A DNA stretch of 36,466 bases. Origin: a virus. This document shows positions 7,338 to 14,338 of this stretch, piece after piece (the first letter of the stretch is position 1; each line of letters begins with the position of its first letter). The notes below the pieces were generated by a model. It did not search any database. It was not told the origin of the DNA and saw nothing but the letters and a program-made list of their open reading frames with translations. Both the position numbers and the translations under genes were made by a program. The stretch spans positions 1 to 36,466 of IMG/VR virus record IMGVR_UViG_3300023174_000378; one strand, written 5' to 3'.

Positions 7338-8408
7338 ATGAGTGAATTTAAAGTCAGAGCACTTGATTCTGATGGGCAACCATCCATTCAAGAAAAGGAA
7401 CAGCAAAATCAAGCTCAGCTTGAGTTGCAACAACAACAGCAGACTCCGCCCGCCCCGGAGCCCCCTGCAAAACCAACTATCGAAGAGGGCGACGTTCTTT
7501 CATTTATTAAAGAAAGGTACAAAAAAGAGATTTCCTCTATTGACGACCTTCTTGTTGCGCCTCAACAGCCAGAGCAATTACCCGAGGACGTGTCTGCATT
7601 TCTCAAGTATAAGAAAGAGACCGGTCGGGGAATTAGCGATTTCATGAAGCTCAATCAAGACTTTGACTCGGCTGACCCCGACCAACTTCTTTTGGACTAC
7701 ACCATAGCCCAAGAAGAGTATTTGGACCGGGAAGACGCTGTCGGAATCCTAGCTGACAAGTTTGGATACGATGAAGATTTAGACCAAGAGTCGGATGTCA
7801 AAAAGAAAAAGGCCGCCAAGAAGAGGGAATTAGCCAAAGCAAAAAAGTACTTTAACGATTTAAAAGAGCAATACAAAGTTCCGCTTGAGTCAAGAGGGAG
7901 CTTGCCCGAAGAATCGCCAGAGTATAAACAATACAAAGAGTACCTTGACAGAGCCAATAGCGAGCAGCAAGAGGCAAAGCGAAAAGGAGAGTGGTTCCAA
8001 AAAAAGACGGAAGAACTTTTCTCACCCGAGTTCAAAGGTTTTGAGTTCGGTATCGGTGAAAAAAAGTACACTTTCATGCCCGGTGAAGCTTCTGAAATCA
8101 AGAGTCAAAACTCTACTCCGGTAAACCTTATTTCAAAGTTTATCGACGAGCAGGGATTGATTAAGGATGCTGCTGGTTATCATAAGGCTCTTTCAATCGC
8201 GATGAACCCGGATAAGTTTGCGAAGTTCTTCTACGAGCAAGGCGTGGCCTCTGCTACGGAAGACATGGCAAAAAGAAGCAAGAATATCAACATGGATATT
8301 CGGACTACTGGACAGCCAATCGGAACAAGTGGGGGAATCAAGGTTGCGGATGTAAGCCCAACATCGTCAGGAATGGGATTGAAAATTAGACCTTTTAAAA
8401 CCTCTTAA
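7338..8408 (+). CDS. Scaffold-like protein between portal and capsid genes
   Basis: 356 aa. Residues ~15-48 are Gln/Pro-rich low complexity. Residues ~50-240 are highly charged and helical, with a Lys-rich patch near 153-175 (KKKKAAKKRELAKAKKYF). The C-terminal ~50 residues are Gly/Ser-rich and end KIRPFKTS. The location between portal and major capsid protein, and the acidic/basic helical composition, are those of head-assembly scaffolds, which fill the procapsid and are lost or cleaved before packaging. No protease motif is visible, so the scaffold may leave whole or be cleaved by another factor. It has its own promoter and lies two bases before the capsid gene. Confidence 0.75.
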   Translation: MSEFKVRALDSDGQPSIQEKEQQNQAQLELQQQQQTPPAPEPPAKPTIEEGDVLSFIKERYKKEISSIDDLLVAPQQPEQLPEDVSAFLKYKKETGRGISDFMKLNQDFDSADPDQLLLDYTIAQEEYLDREDAVGILADKFGYDEDLDQESDVKKKKAAKKRELAKAKKYFNDLKEQYKVPLESRGSLPEESPEYKQYKEYLDRANSEQQEAKRKGEWFQKKTEELFSPEFKGFEFGIGEKKYTFMPGEASEIKSQNSTPVNLISKFIDEQGLIKDAAGYHKALSIAMNPDKFAKFFYEQGVASATEDMAKRSKNINMDIRTTGQPIGTSGGIKVADVSPTSSGMGLKIRPFKTS

Positions 8409-8410
8409 AA

Positions 8411-9910
8411 ATGCCAGTTAACGCATCCCCCTCATTTGCCTTACAGCCAGCGGCTTATAGGCAGATATTGTCTACCAACTACATTGGTAGCTCTTCTTTC
8501 AATTTTGCAAACCAATATTTGCCAGACATCTACGAAAAAGAGTTTGAGCGCTATGGTAATCGCAGCATCACCGGCTTTATGCGCATGGTAGGCGCTGAAA
8601 TGCCTTGTGCTTCTGACCTTATCAAGTGGGCGGAGCAGGGCCGTCTACACTCAAAATTTACGACCTGTACTTGTACCGACCACGCCTCCGGCGTGACTAC
8701 ACTTACAATTCCCGTGTCAAACAACAACGCTACTTCCGGTTATCCTCAAGCCGCCCAGCAGGCTTTGACAAACTCAGCCGCTCCCGGAACGAACTTCAAT
8801 ATTCGTATTGGTCAGACTTTGTTGCTTCAGCGTGAGAATGGAGCTGGAACTTTCCACGCTTATGTTTCGGCAATCGGTGCTGGCGCTTATGCCAACTCTC
8901 TTGCCGCTCAGCAGGCTACTCTTCAGATTTATGAAGACGCATCTGCTATTGCTGGTGGTGTTTTGTCTACCGGTACTTGGTCAGTTTGGGTATATGGTTC
9001 AGAGTTCAAGAAAGGGACTACCGGAATGGGCGAATCAACAATGCCTTATGACTTCATTTTTGAGAATAACCCCATTATTCTTAAAGACAAATATTCCGTA
9101 ACAGGTTCTGACATGACTCAGATTGGCTGGGTTGAAGTGACTACCGAAAATGGTGCTTCCGGATACCTATGGTACATGAAGGCCGAGCACGAAGCTCGCT
9201 TGCGTTTTGATGACTATTTAGAGTCTTCTATGCTTGAAGCAATTCCTGTTGTTTCTTCCGTAAACAGTGGTGCTAATGCGCAAGGGTTTAAAGGTACTAG
9301 CGGTGTATTCCACGCCGTAGCAAACCGTGGTAACGTATTTAGTGGCGGATTCCCAAGTCAACTTGTTGACTTTGATGCAATCGTTCAGCGACTTGATAAG
9401 CAGGGCGCCATTGAAGAAAACGCTATCTTCGTAAACCGCGCTGCTTCTTTTGCCATTGATGATTTCTTGGCCGCTCAGAACTCCTATGGAACTGGCGGAA
9501 CGTCTTATGGCCTGTTTAACAACAGCGAGCAGATGGCGTTGAATCTTGGCTTCCGTGGATTCCGTCGTGGTTACGACTTCTATAAGACCGACTGGAAATA
9601 CCTGAATGACCCCACTATGCGCGGCCAGGGTACTGCAAGCGGTACTGTTGGTGGTGCAATCAATGGTATGATTGTTCCCGTTGGTTCTACCAATGTCTAT
9701 GACGAGGTAATGGGTCAAAACGCCAAGCGTCCATTCTTGCACGTTCGTTATCGTGAAACCGAAGCCGAAAGCCGCAAGTACAAGACTTGGGCGACTGGTT
9801 CTGCCGGTGGCGCTGCAACAAGCGACCTTGATGCCTTGGAGGTACATTACTTGTCCGAGCGCTGCGTATGTACTTTGGGAGCAAACAACTTCTTTTTGTT
9901 CCAAAGCTAA
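8411..9910 (+). CDS. Major capsid protein (HK97-fold, crAss-like type)
   Basis: 499 aa. The N-terminal region carries the segment ERYGNRSITGFMRMVGAEMP and then IKWAEQGRLH, a pattern I associate with crAss-like and related Bacteroidota phage capsid proteins. Beta-rich segments and a Gly/Ala-rich middle follow, with a C-terminal HVRYRETEAESRKYKTW. Length and position (portal, scaffold, capsid) are right for the protein that forms the icosahedral shell. No cleavable delta domain is seen, consistent with the separate scaffold gene. It starts two bases after the scaffold stop and is followed at once by a strong terminator, so it probably ends a highly expressed transcript. The 253-aa ORF on the other strand is a shadow. 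Confidence 0.9.
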   Translation: MPVNASPSFALQPAAYRQILSTNYIGSSSFNFANQYLPDIYEKEFERYGNRSITGFMRMVGAEMPCASDLIKWAEQGRLHSKFTTCTCTDHASGVTTLTIPVSNNNATSGYPQAAQQALTNSAAPGTNFNIRIGQTLLLQRENGAGTFHAYVSAIGAGAYANSLAAQQATLQIYEDASAIAGGVLSTGTWSVWVYGSEFKKGTTGMGESTMPYDFIFENNPIILKDKYSVTGSDMTQIGWVEVTTENGASGYLWYMKAEHEARLRFDDYLESSMLEAIPVVSSVNSGANAQGFKGTSGVFHAVANRGNVFSGGFPSQLVDFDAIVQRLDKQGAIEENAIFVNRAASFAIDDFLAAQNSYGTGGTSYGLFNNSEQMALNLGFRGFRRGYDFYKTDWKYLNDPTMRGQGTASGTVGGAINGMIVPVGSTNVYDEVMGQNAKRPFLHVRYRETEAESRKYKTWATGSAGGAATSDLDALEVHYLSERCVCTLGANNFFLFQS

Positions 9911-9917
9911 ATTGTGT

Positions 9918-9950
9918 GAGAGGGGGTGTTTGAACACCCCCTCTTTTTTT
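9918..9950 (+). terminator. Intrinsic terminator after the capsid gene (hairpin copy 2)
   Basis: Arms GAGGGGGTGTT (9920-9930) and AACACCCCCTC (9933-9943) pair perfectly over at least ten bases and are followed by seven T (9944-9950). It is a textbook rho-independent terminator just past the capsid stop. Its core GGGGTGT/ACACCCC stem is shared with three other sites in the window. Confidence 0.92.
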
Positions 9951-9972
9951 ATTTCACTTAAATCCAAATAAA

Positions 9973-10689
9973 ATGTCAAAAACCTATAAGTTAATCGGAG
10001 GCTCTGCGCCTATGAGCTTTATGCTTGCAAGCAGAAACACAGTAGCAAAACGTCTTTACCACTTTGACGGCAAAGTCAATCGTGAGTTACGTTATGCTCG
10101 AAATCAAAAAAGCCCTTTTGTTGATGAACAAGATGGCAATTTCATTCTTGAGCCTATTATTTTTGAAGATGGCTTTTTAAAAGTTGAGGACTCAAACCCT
10201 GTTCTTCAGAAGTTTTTAGAGGTTCATCCAGATAATGGAAGTCTATTCGTAGAGGTAGACAACAAGAGGGACGCTCAAAAAGAACTGGACTATTTAGAGC
10301 TTGAAGCTGACGCTTTGGCAAAGGCGCGGACTTTGGATTACTCAATGATGGAGAACGTGGCTCGTATAGCGCTTAGCATTGACCCTTCCAGGATTAGCAC
10401 AAGCGAATTGAAGCGTGACATTATTGTTTATGCAAAAAACAATCCGGAAGAGTTTTTGTCAATCGTTAACGACCCAAATGTCGCTCACGATGGCTTAATC
10501 GCTAGGTTGTTTAGCTATGGAACTCTTGTTGTGAAGAGAAACGCGGTTCATTACAATTTGTCCAACAACAAGTCAAAATTGCTCATCATTCCGGCCGGTC
10601 AAGATGCCCATGAGGCGGTTAGTTCTTACTTTATGACCGAAGAAGGGGCTCAAGTGATGGCTACGCTTGAAAAATATATTGCCGAATAA
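9973..10689 (+). CDS. Conserved capsid-proximal protein, function unknown
   Basis: 238 aa. The N-terminus GGSAPMSFMLASRNT is followed by LRYARNQKSPFVDEQDGNFI, patterns I associate with the gene directly after the capsid gene in Bacteroidota phages. Residues ~85-170 are Glu/Leu-rich helical and the C-terminus is mixed. There is no transmembrane segment or enzymatic motif. It lies downstream of the capsid terminator, so it is expressed by read-through or from a promoter I could not pinpoint. It is likely a minor head component or head-assembly factor; that is inferred from position and conservation of layout only. Confidence 0.7.
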   Translation: MSKTYKLIGGSAPMSFMLASRNTVAKRLYHFDGKVNRELRYARNQKSPFVDEQDGNFILEPIIFEDGFLKVEDSNPVLQKFLEVHPDNGSLFVEVDNKRDAQKELDYLELEADALAKARTLDYSMMENVARIALSIDPSRISTSELKRDIIVYAKNNPEEFLSIVNDPNVAHDGLIARLFSYGTLVVKRNAVHYNLSNNKSKLLIIPAGQDAHEAVSSYFMTEEGAQVMATLEKYIAE

Positions 10690-10693
10690 TTTG

Positions 10694-10701
10694 TATATTT
10701 G
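10694..10701 (+). promoter_or_regulatory. Promoter -7 element before the first paralogue
   Basis: TATATTTG matches TAnnTTTG, 14 bases before the ATG at 10716. A TTG at 10667 could be a poor -33 element with long spacing. It starts just after the upstream stop. Confidence 0.55.
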
Positions 10702-10715
10702 TTCAAATTTTAGAC

Positions 10716-11396
10716 ATGGTTACATTTTTGCAGATTCCGGGAAGAATTTTTTCGGATTCTAGTCTTCAACTCGTTGATTACTATTTATCAGTTGACTTTA
10801 TTGGAGAATTAGCCGCGTCATCCGTTGGCGCTGGAGCCGCTGAAACTGGTAATACCACGGCTGGAAATTCAAATGTTAGGCTATTTTCAAGGCCAACTAT
10901 TTCAAGCTATGAGCATGTTGATATTACACTTCTTTCGGCTGATATTTCTAGAAACTTCCATTTGCTAATGGCTAATGCTTTAATTGCAGCTAAATCCCCA
11001 AAAGCTAATGGGTCTTTTTATTCATTGCCATTGGATTTGTTTTACAATGATGGAGCTGGAGTTGCGTTTCGGGATTTATCCGTAGGCTCTGGAACATTCA
11101 ATAGTGGGACTCAAATTACAAATGTCAACTACAATGGTGTAACTGATACGCTTCCATTTACAACATCCGCTAACCACAACTTGAAGGTTGGCGACAGGGT
11201 TCAGTGTACTTTTGGCGACCTATCAAATGCGCCTCTTGTGGCAATTAGCGGATACTATGATGTAGTAGCCGTTGACAGCGCCACCATTTTTAGGATTATC
11301 CCAAGAGCAGTAACAGGGGCGACCTCTGGAGCATTAAGTGCTACTACGGTACTGATTAAAGCTAATAACCTTATCTCATCAATTACTTGGAACTAA
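10716..11396 (+). CDS. Beta-rich structural protein, paralogue 1 of 4
   Basis: 226 aa. The N-terminal core (~1-115) starts MVTFLQIPGR and contains VDITLLSADISRNFHLLMANALIAA, parallel to the other three paralogues. A C-terminal module (~143-205) has TDTLPF, then ANHNLKVGDRV, then SGYYDVVAVDSATIFRIIP. This is a small beta module seen repeatedly in phage structural proteins (pattern H-x-L-x-V-G, then G-x-Y-x-V, then F-x-I-x-P). The protein is Ser/Thr/Asn-rich with no signal peptide. With its neighbours it forms a tandem family between the capsid and tail-adaptor genes, so a head-decoration or head-to-tail role is plausible but unproven. Confidence 0.7.
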   Translation: MVTFLQIPGRIFSDSSLQLVDYYLSVDFIGELAASSVGAGAAETGNTTAGNSNVRLFSRPTISSYEHVDITLLSADISRNFHLLMANALIAAKSPKANGSFYSLPLDLFYNDGAGVAFRDLSVGSGTFNSGTQITNVNYNGVTDTLPFTTSANHNLKVGDRVQCTFGDLSNAPLVAISGYYDVVAVDSATIFRIIPRAVTGATSGALSATTVLIKANNLISSITWN

Positions 11397-11397
11397 T

Positions 11398-11706
11398 ATG
11401 GCTAATTTTTTAAAAATACCACAGGCAATCATTACGGGCAGTACAACTGGTAATGTGTACATAAATTTAGACCTTGTTTTGGATATTCGTGTTTCTAGTA
11501 CTAGCACTGTTGTTTTTCGTATTGGAACGGGAGAAGCTGGAAATGACGTAATTACCTTTACATTTAGTTTTGCTGATACAGCAGCGATGAAGGACTTTAT
11601 TGACAAAGTCGTCGCCATGAAAGCTCCCGGAAAAACCCCTCCACTTGGGCAATATGAATTGCCTACCCTAGTAAATAACAGAACATTAACTATTGCTATC
11701 GCTTAA
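11398..11706 (+). CDS. Small beta-rich structural protein, paralogue 2 of 4
   Basis: 102 aa, essentially the bare core: MANFLKIPQA, then LVLDIRVSSTSTVVFRIGTG, then TFSFADTAAMKDFIDKVV, and a closing strand LVNNRTLTIAIA. The STVVF and TFS-x-x-D landmarks recur in the 96-aa paralogue at 12387. It starts one base after the previous stop, so translation is coupled. The Gly/Thr-rich beta pattern and lack of enzymatic residues suggest a virion component. Function is otherwise unknown. Confidence 0.65.
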   Translation: MANFLKIPQAIITGSTTGNVYINLDLVLDIRVSSTSTVVFRIGTGEAGNDVITFTFSFADTAAMKDFIDKVVAMKAPGKTPPLGQYELPTLVNNRTLTIAIA

Positions 11707-11710
11707 TAAT

Positions 11711-12319
11711 ATGGCTAAGTATATCAATTTCACATCTGCGGTTCAGGGCGTTGGCGCTGCAAATACAACCGTGACAGTAACGACCCAACCGACACTTGCT
11801 ACAACTAACGGGTCTACCGATACTCTTCAAATTAACTGTGATGCACACGGATTATCAGTCGGTTCTCCGATTTCTATTTTTTGGAGTACCGTTGGCACTG
11901 CAAATGCCGCTGCTTTAGGGCTTGCTGGTGATTATTATGTATTTTCAGTACAAGATGTAAATAACTTTACCATTATTCCTACGGCAGCAACTAGCCCAAG
12001 TCGTGGTACTGGAGTGCTTGATGTTCGTAGGCGTATTGCTTCTCCAGTGTTGATTGACCCAAATAAGATTATTTATATCTCAAATCCAACGACTTCTGCT
12101 GTTGAGTTAAGATTGGCAACATCAAATCAATCAACCGAAACCATTCGAATTGTATTTAGTTCAGCGGATGCCGCTTATGCAACGCATGAGTTTATTGCCC
12201 AGGCAATTACTAAAGCCGCATCCGATAGTATGGGATATTCTGGTGCTGCTCTTGAGATGCCTTTATTGCCTAATAATACCGCTGGTGCCCAGAGAGTCGT
12301 AGGTTTTACTCGTTTCTAA
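11711..12319 (+). CDS. Beta-rich structural protein, paralogue 3 of 4
   Basis: 202 aa from the ATG at 11711, four bases after the previous stop. The frame is open from 11693, but that ATG lies inside the upstream gene and gives a tail (MLSLNN) absent from the paralogues. Residues ~37-100 are the beta module (TDTLQI, DAHGLSVGSPI, AGDYYVFSVQDVNNFTIIP). Residues ~110-202 are the paralogue core (AVELRLAT, then VFSSADAAYATHEFIAQAI, then LPNNTAG). The order, module then core, is the reverse of paralogue 1. It is followed by a terminator. Confidence 0.68.
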   Translation: MAKYINFTSAVQGVGAANTTVTVTTQPTLATTNGSTDTLQINCDAHGLSVGSPISIFWSTVGTANAAALGLAGDYYVFSVQDVNNFTIIPTAATSPSRGTGVLDVRRRIASPVLIDPNKIIYISNPTTSAVELRLATSNQSTETIRIVFSSADAAYATHEFIAQAITKAASDSMGYSGAALEMPLLPNNTAGAQRVVGFTRF

Positions 12320-12336
12320 TAAGACCATAATTATTT

Positions 12337-12373
12337 AAAGCCACCCCCTGGAACTCAGGAGGGTGGCTTTTTT
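12337..12373 (+). terminator. Intrinsic terminator after paralogue 3
   Basis: Outer arms AAAGCCACCC (12337-12346) and GGGTGGCTTT (12361-12370) pair, with an inner CCTG/CAGG stem, loop GAACT and one bulged A. The T-rich run continues to 12373. It sits three bases before the next promoter box. Confidence 0.9.
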
Positions 12374-12375
12374 AT

Positions 12376-12383
12376 TACCTTTG
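12376..12383 (+). promoter_or_regulatory. Promoter -7 element before paralogue 4
   Basis: TACCTTTG matches TAnnTTTG and abuts the preceding terminator. Only three bases separate it from the ATG at 12387, so transcription would begin at about the start codon. No clear -33 element is present. Confidence 0.6.
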
Positions 12384-12386
12384 TGT

Positions 12387-12677
12387 ATGGCTGACTTTAT
12401 GCAAATCAACACTTCGGCGGGGGTTCCATCCCTGCTGAACATCAAGGATGCAAAATCAGTTTTAGCCACGACAAGCACCGTTGTTTTTCACTATGGTGGC
12501 ACAAATACGGCCACGGTTACTTTTTCAGTTACAGACTCCAGCTATAACCTACAACGATGGTTTTTAGGGCAAGTAACTTTAGCCAGTCAATCAGATGTTT
12601 CTTATTACGTCTTGGGGCCATTGCCAAAAGTCCCCAACAATGACGCTGTAACCATTAGTTCCGTGCTATTTGTATAA
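12387..12677 (+). CDS. Small beta-rich structural protein, paralogue 4 of 4
   Basis: 96 aa starting MADFMQINTSAG. It shares STVVFHYGGT and TFSVTD with paralogue 2 and ends in a beta strand AVTISSVLFV. The frame is open from 12363, but that start lies in the terminator hairpin and upstream of the promoter. The ATG at 12387 also gives an N-terminus (MADF) like MANF in paralogue 2. It is the only paralogue with both a terminator and a promoter directly in front, so its dose is probably set separately. Confidence 0.65.
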   Translation: MADFMQINTSAGVPSLLNIKDAKSVLATTSTVVFHYGGTNTATVTFSVTDSSYNLQRWFLGQVTLASQSDVSYYVLGPLPKVPNNDAVTISSVLFV

Positions 12678-12682
12678 TAAAG

Positions 12683-12690
12683 TATCTTTG
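12683..12690 (+). promoter_or_regulatory. Promoter -7 element before the tail-adaptor genes
   Basis: TATCTTTG followed by CA (TATCTTTGCA), five bases before the ATG at 12696. It is identical to the boxes at 7313 and 20752. It would start the tail-gene transcript with almost no leader. Confidence 0.65.
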
Positions 12691-12695
12691 CATTT

Positions 12696-13415
12696 ATGAT
12701 TGACGACGTTAGAAATGCGGTACTCGCCGTTGCAAACAAGAACAACTACGGATACATAACTCCGTCGGATTTTAACCTATACGCTCAGCAAGCGCAGCTT
12801 GATGTGTTTGAGGGTTATTTTCAGTTGTATAACGACCAAATCCGCAAGGAGAATGCCCGGCAATCCGGCACGGGATACGCCGACCTAAGGCAGATAACCG
12901 AAGAGGTCATTGATACCTTTAGCACAACGTCTGTGTTGACGCATAATGGAGCAACATTTTCAGTGCCATCGGATTGTTACATCATGATGAATGTCCTATA
13001 TTTCACGAAGCCTATTGACCGGGTTTCTCTGAATAAAATCAATCAACTTTTAGCCTCAAACCTTACGGCGCCATCGACTTCATTTCCGGCCTATTTAATG
13101 ACTGGGACGGGAACCGGTTCAAGTCTGTCTCAAAGAATCACTGTGTATCCGAGCACTATAACTCAAAATGTTTCTGCTCAGTACATTCGATACCCTAAAG
13201 TCCCCAAGTGGACATGGCTTTCGTTTGGCACCAATGGCGACCCTATCTTTAACCAAGGCGCCGCCGATTATATGGACTTTGAACTTCCGCAATCGGACAT
13301 GCCGGCGCTTATTGCAAGGATTCTTCAGTATGCCGGAATATCTATTCGCGAAGGCGACGTCTATCAGTTCGGTCAGGCAACCGAAACGGAAACCCTACAA
13401 AAAGAGCGCTCATAA
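12696..13415 (+). CDS. Tail adaptor / ring-type protein
   Basis: 239 aa. The helical N-terminus (~1-65) contains YITPSDFNLYAQQAQLDVFE. It is followed by a beta-rich section with SVPSDCYIM and ITVYPS, then QYIRYPKVPKWTW, and a C-terminal helical part with DFELPQSDMPALIARILQYA. This arrangement matches the ring/adaptor proteins that join portal to tail in crAss-like podoviruses. Its stop overlaps the next start (TAATG at 13413-13417). Assignment to a particular ring is not possible by eye. Confidence 0.75.
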   Translation: MIDDVRNAVLAVANKNNYGYITPSDFNLYAQQAQLDVFEGYFQLYNDQIRKENARQSGTGYADLRQITEEVIDTFSTTSVLTHNGATFSVPSDCYIMMNVLYFTKPIDRVSLNKINQLLASNLTAPSTSFPAYLMTGTGTGSSLSQRITVYPSTITQNVSAQYIRYPKVPKWTWLSFGTNGDPIFNQGAADYMDFELPQSDMPALIARILQYAGISIREGDVYQFGQATETETLQKERS

Positions 13416-14338
13416 TGGCATACATAACTCAGTATCAGTATTACGACAATGGGGGCAATTCCCCTCAGGACGCTAATTGGGGCAGCTATCAGTATGTGTC
13501 GCTAGAAGACATCGTCAACAACTTCATGTTGATGTATCAGGGCAACCATGAGCTCATCAACAATATCAACCGGTATCAGGTATTGTTTTTCGCAAAGCGC
13601 GCGATACAGGAGCTGAATTATGACGCTCTCAAGGAGATTAAAGTATTGGAGTTACCGGTTGGCAGCGACTTGAAAATTTTTCTTCCGTCTGATTATGTGA
13701 ATTGGGTCCGGATTTCCGCAGAGGTAAATGGTGTCTTGTTTCCGCTTAGCGAAAACTTTCAGACCAACTTCGCGACGGCTTATCTACAAGACCAAAGCGG
13801 AGCGTTGCTCTACGACCAAAATGGCAACGTGCTATCTCCGCAGTATTCGGACTTGGACCTCGGCAGAATAAACAATACGGCGCCAAGTTTGTACGTTAAT
13901 CCATCAAGCCCATACGATGGTAACTACGGATGGTGCATTGACGACGTTTGGTATTTCCGATGGGGCATTGGTGGCAATTATGGACTGAATACAGAAACGG
14001 CCAATGGCAACCCTGTTTTCAAGATTGACAAGCAGAGCGGGGTCATTAATTTCAGCTCAAATATGAGCGGACTTCTTTGCGTCATTGAGTATGTGTCCGA
14101 TGGCATGGAAAATGGCAATGACGGCTCCGTTAAAGTCAACAAGCTTTTCGAGGATTACATATACGCTGCAATCAAATACGCCATCTTGAACAATCGTTTT
14201 GGTGTTCAGGAATATATCGTGAACCGGGCCAAAAAAGACCGAAGGGCTCTTTTGATGAATGCAAAAATTAGACTTAGCAACATTCACCCGGGTCGCCTCT
14301 TGATGAATATGAGGGGCCGCGATAAATGGATTAAATGA
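13415..14338 (+). CDS. Tail tube / adaptor protein, crAss-like type
   Basis: 307 aa. The N-terminus has ITQYQYYDNGG, then WGSYQYVSLEDIVNNFMLMY, then the helical AKRAIQELNYDALKEIKVLE, and VGSDLKIFLPSDYVNWVRIS. I recognise this order as a well-conserved tail/head-completion protein of crAss-like phages. The C-terminal ~60 residues are helical and basic (ILNNRFGVQEYIVNRAKKDR). It probably forms part of the tail tube or a neck ring. It overlaps the next gene by ATGA, so synthesis of the 1554-aa protein is probably coupled to it. Confidence 0.8.
   Translation: MAYITQYQYYDNGGNSPQDANWGSYQYVSLEDIVNNFMLMYQGNHELINNINRYQVLFFAKRAIQELNYDALKEIKVLELPVGSDLKIFLPSDYVNWVRISAEVNGVLFPLSENFQTNFATAYLQDQSGALLYDQNGNVLSPQYSDLDLGRINNTAPSLYVNPSSPYDGNYGWCIDDVWYFRWGIGGNYGLNTETANGNPVFKIDKQSGVINFSSNMSGLLCVIEYVSDGMENGNDGSVKVNKLFEDYIYAAIKYAILNNRFGVQEYIVNRAKKDRRALLMNAKIRLSNIHPGRLLMNMRGRDKWIK

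Noticed and set aside
9218-9979. 253-aa ORF on the minus strand across the capsid gene
   Set aside because: It overlaps the capsid gene fully and runs into the capsid terminator; the composition is a codon shadow and no promoter or motif supports it.
12363-12386. Upstream start for the 96-aa paralogue
   Set aside because: It lies in the terminator stem and before the promoter -7 box; the ATG at 12387 matches the paralogue N-terminus.
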